Of a stretch of DNA of 64,000 nt, positions 1-10,498 are shown in pieces. The notes beneath the pieces were generated by a model. The model saw nothing but the letters and a program-made list of their open reading frames with translations. It ran no database searches and was not told the DNA's origin. Numbering within the stretch: the stretch's first letter is position 1; each line of letters opens with the position of its first letter. Location: contig OZ023194.1 in the NCBI GenBank assembly GCA_963995505.1, positions 10,412,428 through 10,476,427 of the forward strand, in the 5' to 3' direction. Both the position numbers and the translations under genes were made by a program. Source of the DNA: Hypericum androsaemum. Its lineage: Eukaryota > Streptophyta > Magnoliopsida > Malpighiales > Hypericaceae.

Positions 1-843
1 GGGTATAATTGTAAGGGTTCATTTGGTAGAATAGCTCGGGAATAAACAATGGGGTAATGGGTAGAAATAAGGCCAACAAAGAAGCCGAGACCAGTTGCTT
101 TTGATGTGTAATGTGATGAATGGATGTGATTGAGGAATGTTGTGAAAATTGAAAAAGAGAAAAAGAAAGAAGAAAAAAAGCGAGAAGTGAAGGAAAAGAC
201 ATGAAAAAAAGGGTGAAAAAGTGATGAAAAGGGAATGTGAAAGTTGGAAATGGAACAAATGTTTAATGATGGAAAGTGGAAAGTTTGGAAAGAGGTTGGA
301 AAGTGAATAAATAGCACGGCTCGAGCTAAGTGGTCAATAGGATTTGGGTGTAATCTTGGGATGAGTGTGTATTAGACATAGTGTGAGATGTTTAGAATAG
401 ACGAGAGCTAGAACATTTTTGTGAGCTCCTCGGCCGGGTGGTTTAGCTACTTCCCACATATTTTATCCTCACCTGACCCTAACCTCATTACAACCCAATG
501 AAAAGTCCCCTTGATCATGAGCCCCGCATTTATCGAGGCACCACTGAGTGAGACGTATGAAACTTTGAGATCCCGGACGTGTACGCGAGTGATAGGTAGT
601 TGACTACTCATATATGTGAGCTTAAATTTCTGAACCTCTGAGTGGTCAACCTTCTAGTGTAATCTACTAAGTGCAAAAACTGGGTTAAACCATCATGGAT
701 GCGGTGTCTACACGTTCTTGCTCCTTGTGCTCAGGTAAGTGAACTACTTGGTTATGGGGTGGTATTTTAATAAGAGTTTGAAAGTTTGGGGTGTGTCTGA
801 TGCGCCTTACTTGAGGACAAGCAAGGAAATAAGTGTGGGGGTG
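1..843 (+). mobile_element. 3' non-coding internal end of a Tat/Ogre-type Ty3/gypsy element
   Basis: No protein of any known domain is readable here; the only long frame, on the minus strand near the start, is a low-complexity Phe/Leu-rich translation of a purine tract. The stretch ends with the phrase TTGAGGACAAGCAAG followed by a G-rich polypurine tract, which is the usual 3' boundary of Tat/Ogre/Retand-type plant gypsy elements, and it abuts an LTR. It is therefore read as the untranslated region between pol and the 3' LTR. The rest of the element lies to the left of the window. The lineage call is from the boundary phrase and LTR type only. Confidence 0.6.
831..843 (+). promoter_or_regulatory. 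Polypurine tract (plus-strand primer) of the gypsy element
   Basis: AAGTGTGGGGGTG stands directly before the LTR start TGATGAG. This is the expected place and composition of the plus-strand DNA priming site. Confidence 0.7.
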
Positions 844-1215
844 TGATGAGTGTGTAAACGCTCATATTTTATCATATGTTTCGTGTATGTTTAGTCATGT
901 TTTGAGTTATATTTATTATGTCATGTCAAGTCTTATGATCGTTTTAGTATATTTATGTTCGGGAATGGATTTCTACCCATTGTCATATTTTGTAGGAAAT
1001 TGGAGCTCAATGAAGGTCGTTCGCGGGGTAATTTTGAGAGACCACCTTGCAAGAGTCATAAATTTCTGTACGAGTGTCTGATTATACCAAATGAGATACC
1101 GTTGGAAAGCTTGAAGAGAGACCTACATTTTTTCATTTATAGTCGAAGCCAAATTCGAAGTGGAAGAGGGTCAGAACTACAAAATACGAAGATGTAACGA
1201 AGCTGATCAACTAAG

Positions 1216-1300
1216 TTGGCGGGCGCCAAATATGTTGGCGGGCGCCAAGTTGCTTACAGAAGGTGCAGTTGGCGGGCGCCAATGATGTTGGCGGGCGCCA
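1216..1300 (+). repeat. Four copies of TTGGCGGGCGCCA in the LTR U3
   Basis: Copies lie at 1216-1228, 1235-1247, 1269-1281 and 1288-1300, so they form two pairs, each with 19-bp spacing. Each copy contains the palindrome GGCGCC and the string TTGGCGGG, which resembles an E2F site. They lie about 190-275 bp upstream of the TATA box. A regulatory role is inference. Confidence 0.8.
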
Positions 1301-1490
1301 GGCCCCCGACATTTTTTTCGGACTTTCTTCTTTCACGGAGACTCGATTTATTTTAGTTATATTCGACTTTTAGCCTCCTGTTTCGGCTCTAAAACTTAAG
1401 TTATATTATTTATATTATTACTTGGCCAGCAAGACTTCCAATTTAGCTTAAGCTCCTTTAGGATTTCCTAATTTTGAGTTAGACTTTTGG

Positions 1491-1500
1491 CTATATAAAG
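1491..1500 (+). promoter_or_regulatory. TATA box of the gypsy LTR
   Basis: CTATATAAAG in the middle of the LTR, with the AATAAA about 80 bp downstream, consistent with a short R region. Confidence 0.6.
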
Positions 1501-2383
1501 CCCTTAGTTGTTAGGTTTTGTGAACGGTTTTTGAGAGGACGTTTTTACTGCAACTTTGACACAGCCTTTGGAGCTTAATAAAGTCGCGATTTCAGTTAGC
1601 ACGGGGAAAGGATGGCAAAGCTTGATCATCACGATTAAGCTTTCTCTATCTCTACCTTTATGTTAATTGCTATCATGTTCTTCATTAATCTATTGTGCTT
1701 TGTTAACATGCTTAGCGAGTAGTTCTCTTGTGAGTGCGATGCCCTAATTATGTGATTACTCGTCTATGTTAGCTATGGTTTGATTATCTTTCGTAGTAGT
1801 TGTTAATTGATGATCTTAATGCTTAATCTAACTTGATCACTTAGATTATGATATTTAGTTGATAATAATAGACCGGAAGGCATTAGAATCAACGGAAGAG
1901 TCAATTAACATATCTTAAAGTATTAATGAGGAATCTTGATACTAAGGGATAACCCGATAGGAGTTAACTTCATAATTGAGTTTAGTTTACTTCTTGGTCT
2001 AATTAATGAGCGGAAGTATTGATTAGTAATCATGAACTACACTAGCTTAGTTTTATCCTCCTAATGAGCGGAAGCGTTAGGAAGATGTACCAGAACACTC
2101 CGGGTACTAGTTAGAACTTCATAAAAACCATAGTCTTAACATAGATGGGTAGTCCATAAGGGTATCGTGCTCGTTTATCTCTATTGATTTACAACTCGTC
2201 TTTTATTTGCGTTTTAATCTAGTTTATTTACTTACGACATTTCACAACTTTATAAAACTTTAATTTTTCCGCTTCAAATAATTATTTGTCTTGATTTCGT
2301 GTTCAACCCTCAGTTCTAAGAACCTTACTTACCACTATACTATTTGCTTGTGCGTTTAATTGTTCGCAATTTTGCGTACATCA

Positions 2384-2880
2384 GATACTTGGAAGGACTC
2401 GCTGAGTTGCATCCCTTCAGCTTGGATCTCGTGAAGGATCAGCTGCAACTCTTGCACTTGGTCAATGACCTTCTTGAGTCCACCATCTTGAAGTCGAGGA
2501 ATCGTCCGACGATGAATTTCTTCGTTCCGGCATCCTCCATTTTGTACTTCTTCTCGAGTGAACTCCACCAGCTCTTTAGCTGTCTTAGCTTCCGCATAGA
2601 CGTTGTAGAGCGTGTCGTCTAGTCCATTCAGGACGTAGTTCCGGCATAGGAAGTCGCTGTGACTCCATGCATCGAGGGCGTTGATCTTCTGTTGATCTGC
2701 CTCATTTTCTACCACCTTCGGAGCCTCTTCCTTCAAGAATAGGACCAGGTTGAGCGTCGTCAGGTAGAACAACATCTTCTGTTGCCACCTCTTAAACTCG
2801 GTAGTGTTGAACTTGGCCGGCCTTTCGGCGTGGACAGTTCCCGGGACCGCTGGCACTGGCGCTGAGCTTGTCGATGCCAT
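2384..2880 (-). pseudogene. Copia gag fragment (UBN2/DUF4219 type), cut by the gypsy LTR
   Basis: Read leftward from an ATG at 2880 the frame gives a typical copia Gag N-terminus: FKRWQQKMLFYLTTLNL, then SHSDFLCRNYVLNGLDDTLYNVY and TAKELV. In the middle (about 2510-2600) the familiar sequence continues only in another frame, so two compensating frameshifts are present. The frame returns for QVQELQLILHEI and ends at LSESFQVS, exactly where the gypsy LTR begins; the zinc knuckle and pol are gone. Gag forms the virus-like particle of the retrotransposon. Its own LTR lies about 80 bp upstream at 2962-3722. It is a dead remnant. Confidence 0.85.
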
Positions 2881-2961
2881 CTTCAAGTACACAATCTCGT
2901 CTTACGATTGTTGTTTGTCGGAGTGGTGTACTTGATTAGGATCTACTTCAGTCGAGGCAAG

Positions 2962-3722
2962 TGTTGGACACTTTCTCCGTAAGACGAGATTGCCCCGTAT
3001 ATTTCAGTGCGGTACGAGCTTCGGCAATCGTCCCCAAAATACAACGACTGTTTAGGACATTTCCAAGACCATTGCACACGTATCTCGAAACTTTCGGGCG
3101 AACCCTTATATACCCAGAACTTTCGGACTCTTTTCTAAGTGAAGAACGGGGGGAGAGGAGAAGACAACAATGCTAAGAGGTGCACTTGCTGCTGGGATGA
3201 GAATTCTGGCAGGGGGGGCAGGCCTATTTATAGGCTGGAGGAGGCAGGGAGGCAGCCACCCCGAAGGGACGCGTCCGCTCGGCCAACAGGCTGACTGGCT
3301 GCGCTCGTGGCCCCTCGGTGGCTTCTGGATCCTTCCAGGCGTGTCCAGGCTGCGCTGGCGCCCTTTCGTGACGGATTTCACAGCCCTTCGACCTTCTGGA
3401 AGTCTCCCGGACTTTCGAGCCCGTCGTGCCTCTTCGGCGGCCAACCTGAAGGCGCTCGCAGCTCCTCGTCACTTCGGTAGCTGCGCAGCAGCCTCTGGAC
3501 CCGGGCAAAATACTTAAGGCTCCTCCAGCTCTTCGCGACGATGCGCACGCGCCGGTGAGTCAGCCTTTTAGGAAGTCAATCAAGTTGAAAGGCAAGGAGG
3601 GGAATTCCTTATAAACAAGGAAATCTTCCTTGCTCTATTCAATGTGGGATTGCAACCTTTCATCTCCCTTTTGGGCCTTTCCATTATAGGGCTTGTATTG
3701 AATTTTCCATTCAAACCCAACA
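2962..3722 (-). repeat. 5' LTR of the truncated minus-strand copia element (about 760 bp)
   Basis: On the minus strand the stretch starts TGTTGGGTTTG (at 3722) and ends GTCCAACA (at 2962), giving TGTTGG/CCAACA ends. The gag ATG follows about 80 bp downstream. A TATA box is at 3222-3235. The stretch 3180-3560 is GC-rich and yields open frames on both strands that resemble no protein. No convincing tRNA-Met primer site is seen after 2962, so the inner boundary is less certain than the outer one. Confidence 0.6.
3222..3235 (-). promoter_or_regulatory. TATA box of the copia LTR
   Basis: GGCCTATTTATAGG on the plus strand reads CCTATAAATAGGCC on the minus strand, upstream of the gag fragment and in the right orientation. 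Confidence 0.6.
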
Positions 3723-4597
3723 AAAAGCAGGTGCGAGGAGGTCCACTCCACTTGGGTTAGGAAGCGGAGCACCTATGCAGAGGCTCTGACTGGAGGGAAC
3801 ATTCGAGAGGTTGAAAGTGCCGGATGGGCCAAGCGTCCTCGAGTACCGGTCGCTGGAGATCGGAAATTGGTTAGCTCCGAGTATAGTTGCACGGTCCATA
3901 CCAACTGAAGAACCTCCACCTCAAACTTCAAACGCACGGAATCCGCTCATCACAAGAGAGGATCCTGGGAGGTAGCGTCGTCCTGATCACCCGCAATGAA
4001 ACAAAGAAAGTGCAGGTATGGATTCAGAAGCTAAAACCACTGTTTCGAGCCCCTCATTTAAGATAGATTCAAGGTATGTTTTATTTTAGATTTAATTTTA
4101 CTGTCAAAATAAGTTTGTTTTTATCACGTCCTTACGTTAGGGTAGTTTTGGAATATATAAAAAAATAAGTTAACCCTGTTTTGAGTGGCAGGAACAATGA
4201 GTTTAATTTTTCAAACTATAGGGACTAATTAACTTAAGTACCCTGTGGTATCGCAAAAAGTCAAATCAGTACCTTGTAATTTAAAACGTATCAATTGAGT
4301 CGTGATATAACCACAAACTTATCCATTATACTGTTGTATTGAGGATCAATGAATGATTGCTATGGTCAAACTCATCCATGGTCTTAGCGGAACAAGACGT
4401 CTGTACAATCCTTGATTTTTTATTAGGTGGGTGGTTTCGGTTATTCTTGTTTTACTTTTCCCGTTGGAATTATATTAAGCAACGTTTGTAGGAGGGGATG
4501 CTTCCCCTTTTCCATGGTGCTTCTCGCACTCATTTTTTAAATAAAAATCACTTATAAAAAAACCATTTTTATTGTGTTTAATATCTTAAGTTGTAGT
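3723..4597. other. No gene recognised; one dispersed repeat
   Basis: Short open frames only, none with a recognisable domain. About 4240-4300 holds CCCTGTGGTATCGCAAAAA followed by a T/A-rich string, and this is repeated at 55114-55182, so it is a dispersed repeat. 4080-4600 is AT-rich and looks intergenic. Confidence 0.6.
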
Positions 4598-5053
4598 TGT
4601 TGGGCTTAGGACTTTTAGCAGCCCAGTTATGTTATTTTTCCTACTTCCCCTAAAAGTCCACATGCTACGTGGCAGTAGATATAAGTAGAAGAACAAATGT
4701 GAGATGGAGTGCTTTTTGGCCATTTGAATTGAAAGTTGGTTATCAAAAGATTCAAAAGAAAATCCCTCGAACATCTTTAGATTTAGGTTGTTCTAGGATT
4801 GGCTCTCCTCGAATTGCTCTTGGAGAGATTTATCTAGCATTCTTTCTTTTGTTGTAGAGAGAGGTGATAGAACTCTTGAACTTCATCACTTTTGGTGGGT
4901 TCTCGAGCTGGTTTTGTTTCGAGCTATTGTTGAGAATTTTACATCGGTTAAAGCACAAGTACGGAGCAAGTTTATAAGTGTGAAAAATCTACCAATCTAT
5001 CGTCTTAAGGTTTTGGGTTGGATATGAAGATTCTAACATGGTATCAGAACAGG
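4598..5053 (+). repeat. Copia LTR (4598-5038) with primer-binding site (5039-5053)
   Basis: The LTR starts TGTTGGGC and ends GATTCTAACA. It is followed at once by TGGTATCAGAACAGG, which is complementary to the 3' end of initiator tRNA-Met apart from a small change and is the standard copia primer site. So this is a 441-bp 5' LTR in plus orientation. No gag follows; the element is truncated shortly downstream, probably before 5220. Confidence 0.75.
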
Positions 5054-5138
5054 TTGATCTTGTGCCCATTATAGAGCTCGCATGACCTCCATTTCTCGCA
5101 TTTTGTTGAAGTCAAAGTCAGCACTAACCACCAACTCA

Positions 5139-5215
5139 TGTATGGTCTGATGGATACGGTGTCAGTCCTTAAGCATGAGGTGGGAGGATCGAATCCCATG
5201 ACCGTCTAAAATCCA
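5139..5215 (+). repeat. Possible tRNA-derived SINE or tRNA-like promoter
   Basis: TGGTCTGATGG (5143-5153) resembles a pol III A box and GGATCGAATCC (about 5185-5195) a B box, with a normal spacing of about 30-40 bp. No clear A tail or target-site duplication is visible, so this may be just a fragment, or chance. Confidence 0.35.
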
Positions 5216-5339
5216 CACATCTTACTATAATAAAGAAAATGTCCTTTTTAAGCGGTTTGATCCGACATGGTGGAAATGTCGAAACTACTTTTTTAGTTAA
5301 AAAAGGATAAGAAAAATGCTAGATGATTGTATTAGCGAT

Positions 5340-5534
5340 CTATGAGCCGCCACCGATGGCCAGTAAGTGAACTTCATGTCCGATCCTCCTCCTCCCCGGA
5401 GCTCCATTGGCAGCCAGCGAGGAAGCGTCATCACCTGCAGTGGTGTATACGTAGCCAGATTCGATTGGGCGATCCCCGACGATTTGAGTATCGCCATTGG
5501 ACAAAAGTGATTTTCTTTGCGGGGTGGAATTCAA
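5340..5534 (-). other. Unassigned open frame, possible exon remnant
   Basis: The minus strand gives about 65 codons without an in-frame ATG at the start, with normal-looking mixed composition (e.g. SNGDTQIVGDRPIESGYVY, then AGDDASSLAANGAPG) and a stop at 5340. The minus-strand sequence upstream (5575-5680) is strongly C/T-rich, as in plant 5' leaders. I do not recognise the protein. It could be an exon of a decayed gene or a captured fragment; it could also be chance. Confidence 0.25.
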
Positions 5535-5874
5535 GAGCGGAGGCGCATTTTAAGGTTTGCGAGATGTCTTTTTAGAAGAGGGAGAGAGGGAATAATGAAG
5601 GGAGAGGCGCGGTGTTGGAGGAAGGGGTTGTGACGGTGAAGGAGAGGGGGTGGAAGCTAAGTCAGGGGATATTTAATTTTGATTTTGCTTTAGTAAAGAT
5701 ATTTTATTAAAATATTATATTTCGAAGGTGGGAGGAAAACCGGATGACAAAACTTCAACAGTAGGTGTAGAGGTAGAATTGGAATTATGACCGAGCACGG
5801 GGTATAATTATTTGAGGGGGAATATGAGGGAGCAATTTATTTAATGTGTGAGTCATGACGCAATTTACTATGTT
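5535..5874. other. No gene recognised
   Basis: Purine-rich up to about 5680, then AT-rich. Nothing coding is recognisable up to the MITE. Confidence 0.6.
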
Positions 5875-5882
5875 GTTTTGGT

Positions 5883-6495
5883 CAATGTTTTAAAAACTGA
5901 CCCAGAAGGCGAACCAGAATTCTTAAAATTTTTGGTTCACCCGGTCAGACTAGTTTGGCCGTCGGTCGGACCGAAATTTTTATTTTATATTAATATAATT
6001 AAAATAATATTTAATAAATTTAATTTAACATAAAAATGATAAAATATCAAATTAGTTCAAATATTTAGCAACTTTGTTATACAATTTATTCAAACAAAGT
6101 CTTCAAACATGAATTGAACAAGTCTAGAAGAACAAGAAGATGATTATACAAGTTTTCAGGTTCGACATATTAATCCAATTTATTTGACTTAATTAAAATA
6201 TTATCAAGAATTGTTAAAAAATAAGTTTTTTGTGATAAAAAATTAATGTACACGCTCCGAATGTGGAAGTTGAGGTTTTGTTTCTAAATTAAATCAGATA
6301 AAATAGAAAAAATATACACTATTTTTTTTATCCGGGTGAACCGGGTCACCCGGAAGCACCTATCTGGGCGGTCCGACCAAATTTTAGCCGGTCGAACTGC
6401 ATTCTAGGTTTTATGGAAAAATCGACCCGAATTTAGTTTTGAGTAGTGGTCAGACCGGTCGGACCGCGGGTCAGACCATAATTTTTAAAACATTG
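5883..6495 (+). mobile_element. hAT-type MITE (613 bp), non-coding
   Basis: The element has near-identical inverted ends, CAATGTTTTAAAAAC at the left and TTTTTAAAACATTG at the right, and is flanked by a perfect 8-bp target-site duplication GTTTTGGT (5875-5882 and 6496-6503), as expected for the hAT superfamily. Just inside the ends are GC-rich CCGGTC/GGTCGGACCG repeats; the centre is AT-rich with no open frame. A second copy with its own TSD lies inverted at 33866-34380. Mobilised in trans by some hAT transposase; none matching is seen here. Confidence 0.92.
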
Positions 6496-6799
6496 GTTTT
6501 GGTTGTTTCCCCCTCTTCTTTCTCTTTTTTAACTTTCTTTTTAAATGTGACTACAAGTTTAAAAAATTGATATTTCTAAAGTTTTGAAATAGTTACATTC
6601 TAAAATTCAAAATCTTCATGAATTAAAAATGAATAATTTTGTTGGTTAATATGTGTGAACTCTTTTTGAGTGAACGGAAGTGTGATTTTTTGTGAATTTA
6701 TTAGATTCGAGTCAATTTTTTTAAAAGAAACTTCCTTTTAAAAAATCTAATTTTCAGTGTTATAGTGTGAAAATATGAAAACTACACTTTTAGTTAAAT

Positions 6800-7384
6800 A
6801 GTGATGTTGTTGGCCAGGTCGAGGAGGGAAACGAGAACGACGTGGTTGAGGGATGGACGAATCCTTGAGGACATGACGGGGACGAAGGGGGAGGAATATT
6901 TCGGCGTGGCAGAGGAGACAATTGGCTTAGGATCAGAGCCAGATGTCGATGCAGTCCACGTTGAAAGGGTAGGAGTAGGTCGAGAGAGTCCTCTCTCTTT
7001 GAATTTTGGCAAGCACATGGAGCAGTCTCACAAAATGACGTCATTCGATAGCGGATTGTAGAGGGAGAGAGAGATCATCCTGATGATAGAGTCATCGAGC
7101 CCGTAGGGAAAGTACACTTGGAAGCCAGACAGGATGGGAGACGAGTCCAGGTTGGAGAACGTGGTGGAGTAGGACGATAGCTAGAACCTGCGACGCCGAC
7201 ACCGGTGCCACTACTAACAGAATTGATGAACGAGGTGGCGAAAGAGGAGACTGGAGTAGGTGACCAGTAGGATGGTCGCTGCCACAACGACAACCATAGT
7301 GATGAGCGGCGAGTTGTAGTCCATGCCCTAGACGCCAGCGTTGCCTGAATGCAGAGCAGACTGACCGATAGATGACGAGGACAT
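6800..7384 (-). pseudogene. RING-H2 (ATL-family) E3 ubiquitin ligase pseudogene
   Basis: Read leftward from an ATG at 7384, the layout is that of the intronless plant ATL family. There is a short N-terminus, a membrane segment (PLITMVVVVAATILLVTY), a basic stretch, the GLD motif (YGLDDSII), and a C-terminal RING-H2. The RING is recognisable from DCSMC (first zinc pair), then NVDCIDIWL and ANCLLC (last ligands). About six in-frame stops (e.g. after GNAGV, after HQFC and within DIWL) interrupt it. The central cysteine-x-histidine part of the RING is missing through a small deletion, and the following histidine is Asn. ATL proteins are membrane-anchored ubiquitin ligases, often in defence; this copy cannot work. 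Confidence 0.7.
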
Positions 7385-8509
7385 TGTCAGCGTGATCGTG
7401 GATGTGGGTCCTGCAGATGGAGACAGTGATGAGGCCTACAAGGGGGGCCGAGAAGGAGAAGAGAAGTGAGCTCCGGCCATCATATATTTTTTCTCTTTTT
7501 GCCCATTTAATTCTATGCAGTGATCCTCAGTGAGAAATCTACGGGTAAGAGAGTATTTATCCGTAGGATGCTATTGAACCCACTAGATAATCTTGAGATG
7601 CAATATAAGATGATATGCAAGCAGTTTTTGGTATGTATTATTTTTCATTCACGATCAACAAAGTACAATGACAAATAATTAAAAACACCGGTATTGATCT
7701 GCCTAAACATCTCTTCGGTCATGAGCAGTTGTACGTTGTCCTTTCAATAGGTATTTCAAGCAAGAACACTGAGGTGTTAGTCAAGAGAGGTGATATTGCT
7801 GATAAAGTTGGAACGTTTATAAAAATATCGTGTACAAAGAAATTTTGATGGCGTCTTAAGTAAATCAAAAATATATATAATTAAATATGTAACATATTAT
7901 TCATGTACATCTTTAAAAAATAATAAATAATATATTTTCCCAATTTTAAAATAAAATGACACTCGCATCGCACGTGCATCTTTGTTAGTCAGAATAATAC
8001 AAACCTCACGACAGAGAAATCGTTAAGTTGTGAAAACACAATTCAACCACGAATTACATCACCCCTCCTCCTCAAAAAAGAATTTCATCAACACTACCTC
8101 TATCTAATACAAACTCCGAACACGATTTAAACCCCAAAACCATCCCATGTCATGTGAAGAATGCACATGATCTGGGGTTTAGCAGTCGTCGTCGAATTCG
8201 TTTTGAAGCAATACAAACGGGTGACAAGAAATCAGTCGGATGACAAGACGATAACTCTTCGTAGTTTAATTGTTGGTCCTCTTGTGTTTTGTTTAAACCC
8301 ATTTATATTAGGTTTTGATTATCTTTTGGGTTGTGTAGCTTGAAAACTTTGATATACAAATGAATGAAACAGTGATGGGAGGAGTATGAACCCCCTTAGA
8401 AACGTACGAAAAACCAGAGAAGTCATTGGCCAAGCTAAGCTTGGAGTCTCTTCTATTTTGGAGTCTCTACTTATTCTATTCTTTCTCTTTTCGGATTCGA
8501 GTAGCTTTC
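7385..8509. other. No gene recognised
   Basis: Mixed, mostly AT-rich sequence with only short frames. The first 100 bp are the would-be promoter side of the ATL pseudogene. No repeat ends or TSDs could be made out. Confidence 0.6.
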
Positions 8510-9014
8510 TCAGGGTACCCGAGTGACTTCGAATAGAGATTCTTCAAACTTTCCTGGAATTTTCTGCGTATCATCCCACACGTATCCCTTATTTCCCTCT
8601 TGTAAGCTCCTTTCTTCCTTTCCCATCTTCACCTTTTCACAACCCAAAACAAACTCCCTCCTCCCAAGATAGCAACCAACCGCCGCCTCCTCCTCCTCCT
8701 CATTGTCCTCGCAACCTTCTCTAGCCCCGCCACTTTGGTAACCAGCAACTCTGACCAGTCTGTCAAAGTCAATGACCATCCAGCTATTCACCTTCAACTC
8801 TTTTGTATTAGCAGACGCCTCCAGCCTGACCATATTTTCCCCGAGCATTCTCGCGTTCTGGCACCAGCCCTCTTTGTCCCAGTTCCTCTATCATTTCTCC
8901 CCAGTTCCATACCTTCTCTCTTCCCTCGATTCTCTCAATGTGGGCTCCAACATTCCCACCCTCCTTCCAACCACACCCTAGCCATCACCTCGAATGCCAA
9001 CTCACTCAATGGGG
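8510..9014 (-). other. Unassigned minus-strand open frame, broken at the copia insertion
   Basis: A frame of about 112 codons (8848 to 8510) reads on the minus strand, with an acidic run of Glu (EDNEEEEE) in the middle. Similar coding-like composition continues upstream to 9014 in shifting frames (e.g. NWGEMIEELGQRGLVPE). The copia element starts at 9015, so whatever this was has been interrupted. I do not recognise the product. It may be a decayed gene or part of another transposon. Confidence 0.3.
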
Positions 9015-9808
9015 TGTTGGGGAAATTACCCACTTTCTGTGGGCCCACACAACGCAACGGACAATACAAGTACGAGCAAGCATGAACACAACTTAGCACG
9101 AACCATAAACACAAAGGAAAGCACAAAAGGAGAGACACAAAAATTTATTTACTCAGTTCGATCCTCAATGATCTACATCTGGGGGCATCCAAGCCAGGAG
9201 AGATTCTACTATCTCATGCACACACATGTGGAGCTTCACTCGCTCACTATAATGGATGTCACACTTTGGCTCACTCTTTCTGTCTTTTTCTCCTCTTCTC
9301 TCTTTTCTCTCTTTTTACTTGGAGAGCTCTTTGGGAATGGCAACCACACATTTCCAAGATGGGACAAATGGATATTTATAGTGCCCAAAACCTAGGGAAC
9401 TATTTGAGGGTCTTGAGGGGCATTTTTTTCCAAGTTCAGCAGCTTTCCCGGCTCAACTGGTGGTCGCCAATCAACTGGCGCCCACCAGTGGCCTCATACA
9501 TAAACTTTTGTAACTCAGCACTTGCGATCGCCAGTTAACTTGCTACCACAAGTTCCTTTAGCTTTTTCACAAAGCTCTTTTTTGACTTTATCTCTTGACG
9601 CGATCACCACCCCGATCATCCTCAAGGCTCTTCACTCGAGCCATACGATCCTTGGATGTCCTCAATGTCTTCACTCGACTCTTGACTCAATTGATTTCTC
9701 GAGCGTCCCCAGACTCTGAACCTAATCGATCAACTCACAAACCATCCTCACAGTTCTTCACTCGAACTAACTGAATATTTCACTCGTACTCAGGCTCTAT
9801 ACCCAACA
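9015..9808 (-). repeat. 3' LTR of the copia element
   Basis: Plus-strand ends are TGTTGGGG at the left and TATACCCAACA at the right. It matches the 12506-13323 LTR over its length. It contains the pair GGTCGCCAATC / AACTGGCGCCCA near 9458-9490, about 100 bp upstream (minus sense) of the TATA box at about 9370-9385. Confidence 0.9.
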
Positions 9809-9822
9809 ATCTCCCACCTGGA
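9809..9822 (-). promoter_or_regulatory. Polypurine tract of the copia element
   Basis: ATCTCCCACCTGG on the plus strand reads CCAGGTGGGAGAT next to the minus-strand LTR start TGTTGGG, the standard copia plus-strand primer. Confidence 0.8.
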
Positions 9823-10260
9823 GACTGACCTCCACATGAACCACCCGTCACTCGGCGATCCACATCTTCACTTGGTAATTTTCCACCCAAAAACTCACCA
9901 CATCACGAACCACCCGTCGATAGGCGATCCTCACTTATCAATCTCCCATCCGGAGACTAACCACAATACGAAGTACCTATCACTAGGAAATCGTTATCAC
10001 TTGTCAATCTCCTACCCGGAGACTAACCTCATCATCCATCATTCATCACTGGATGACCTTCTCCATCACTAGGCAATCTCCCACCCGGAGATCGACCTTA
10101 GTATTACCCATCACTAGGTGATCTTCTTCACTTCTTTGTAATTTTTCATCATTCATTTGATGACCTTCTTTACTTTATTGCTTGTCACCCGTCACTAGGT
10201 CATCATCTTCACCAATCAGTACTCGTCACCCGTCACTAGGTGACCTTCTTCCAATCGGAG
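9823..10260. repeat. Degenerate tandem repeat in the copia 3' untranslated region
   Basis: The phrases CTCCCACCCGGAGAC, ACCCGTCACTAGG and GATGACCTTCTTC recur several times at roughly 60-80 bp intervals with many substitutions. The copies appear to derive from the polypurine-tract neighbourhood itself. No coding content. Confidence 0.65.
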
Positions 10261-10498
10261 CTTCGACCTCTTCTCATCACTTCATAAGGCTAGTTGAAGC
10301 CAAGCATAGCTCCAACGTTTCCAAGGCACTCCCTTTGGGCTTCACGCTCGCAACCTCTTCTCTCAAGGTAGCTTGATGCCACATTCGCATCAACACATCT
10401 TGCCACTTTAGCCTTTTTTTCCATTTTCACTTAGGCTCTTCTCCACAATGCTTGTCAAGTGGATGGGCATCTGCTTCATTGTCTTCTCTTATTGCTTT

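Larger units (their letters stand above)
844..2383 (+). repeat. 3' LTR of a Tat/Ogre-type gypsy element (1540 bp)
   Basis: The LTR begins TGATGAG right after the polypurine tract and ends GTACATCA, giving TGATG...CATCA inverted ends. Inside, in order, are four copies of a GC-rich motif (1216-1300), a TATA box (1491-1500) and an AATAAA at about 1577, i.e. a normal U3-R-U5 order in plus orientation. Immediately after position 2383 an unrelated copia gag reading frame starts in mid-protein, so this LTR marks the right end of an insertion into that element. The matching left end and its TSD are outside the window. A related LTR start is seen at 29349. Confidence 0.75.

Noticed and set aside
3106..3517. 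Open frames of about 110 codons on both strands in the GC-rich copia LTR
   Set aside because: They lie within the LTR, overlap each other antisense, and have no recognisable domain.
9836..10376. Thr/His/Ser-rich plus-strand frames near the left copia LTR
   Set aside because: They come from the degenerate tandem repeat in the copia untranslated region, not from a gene.
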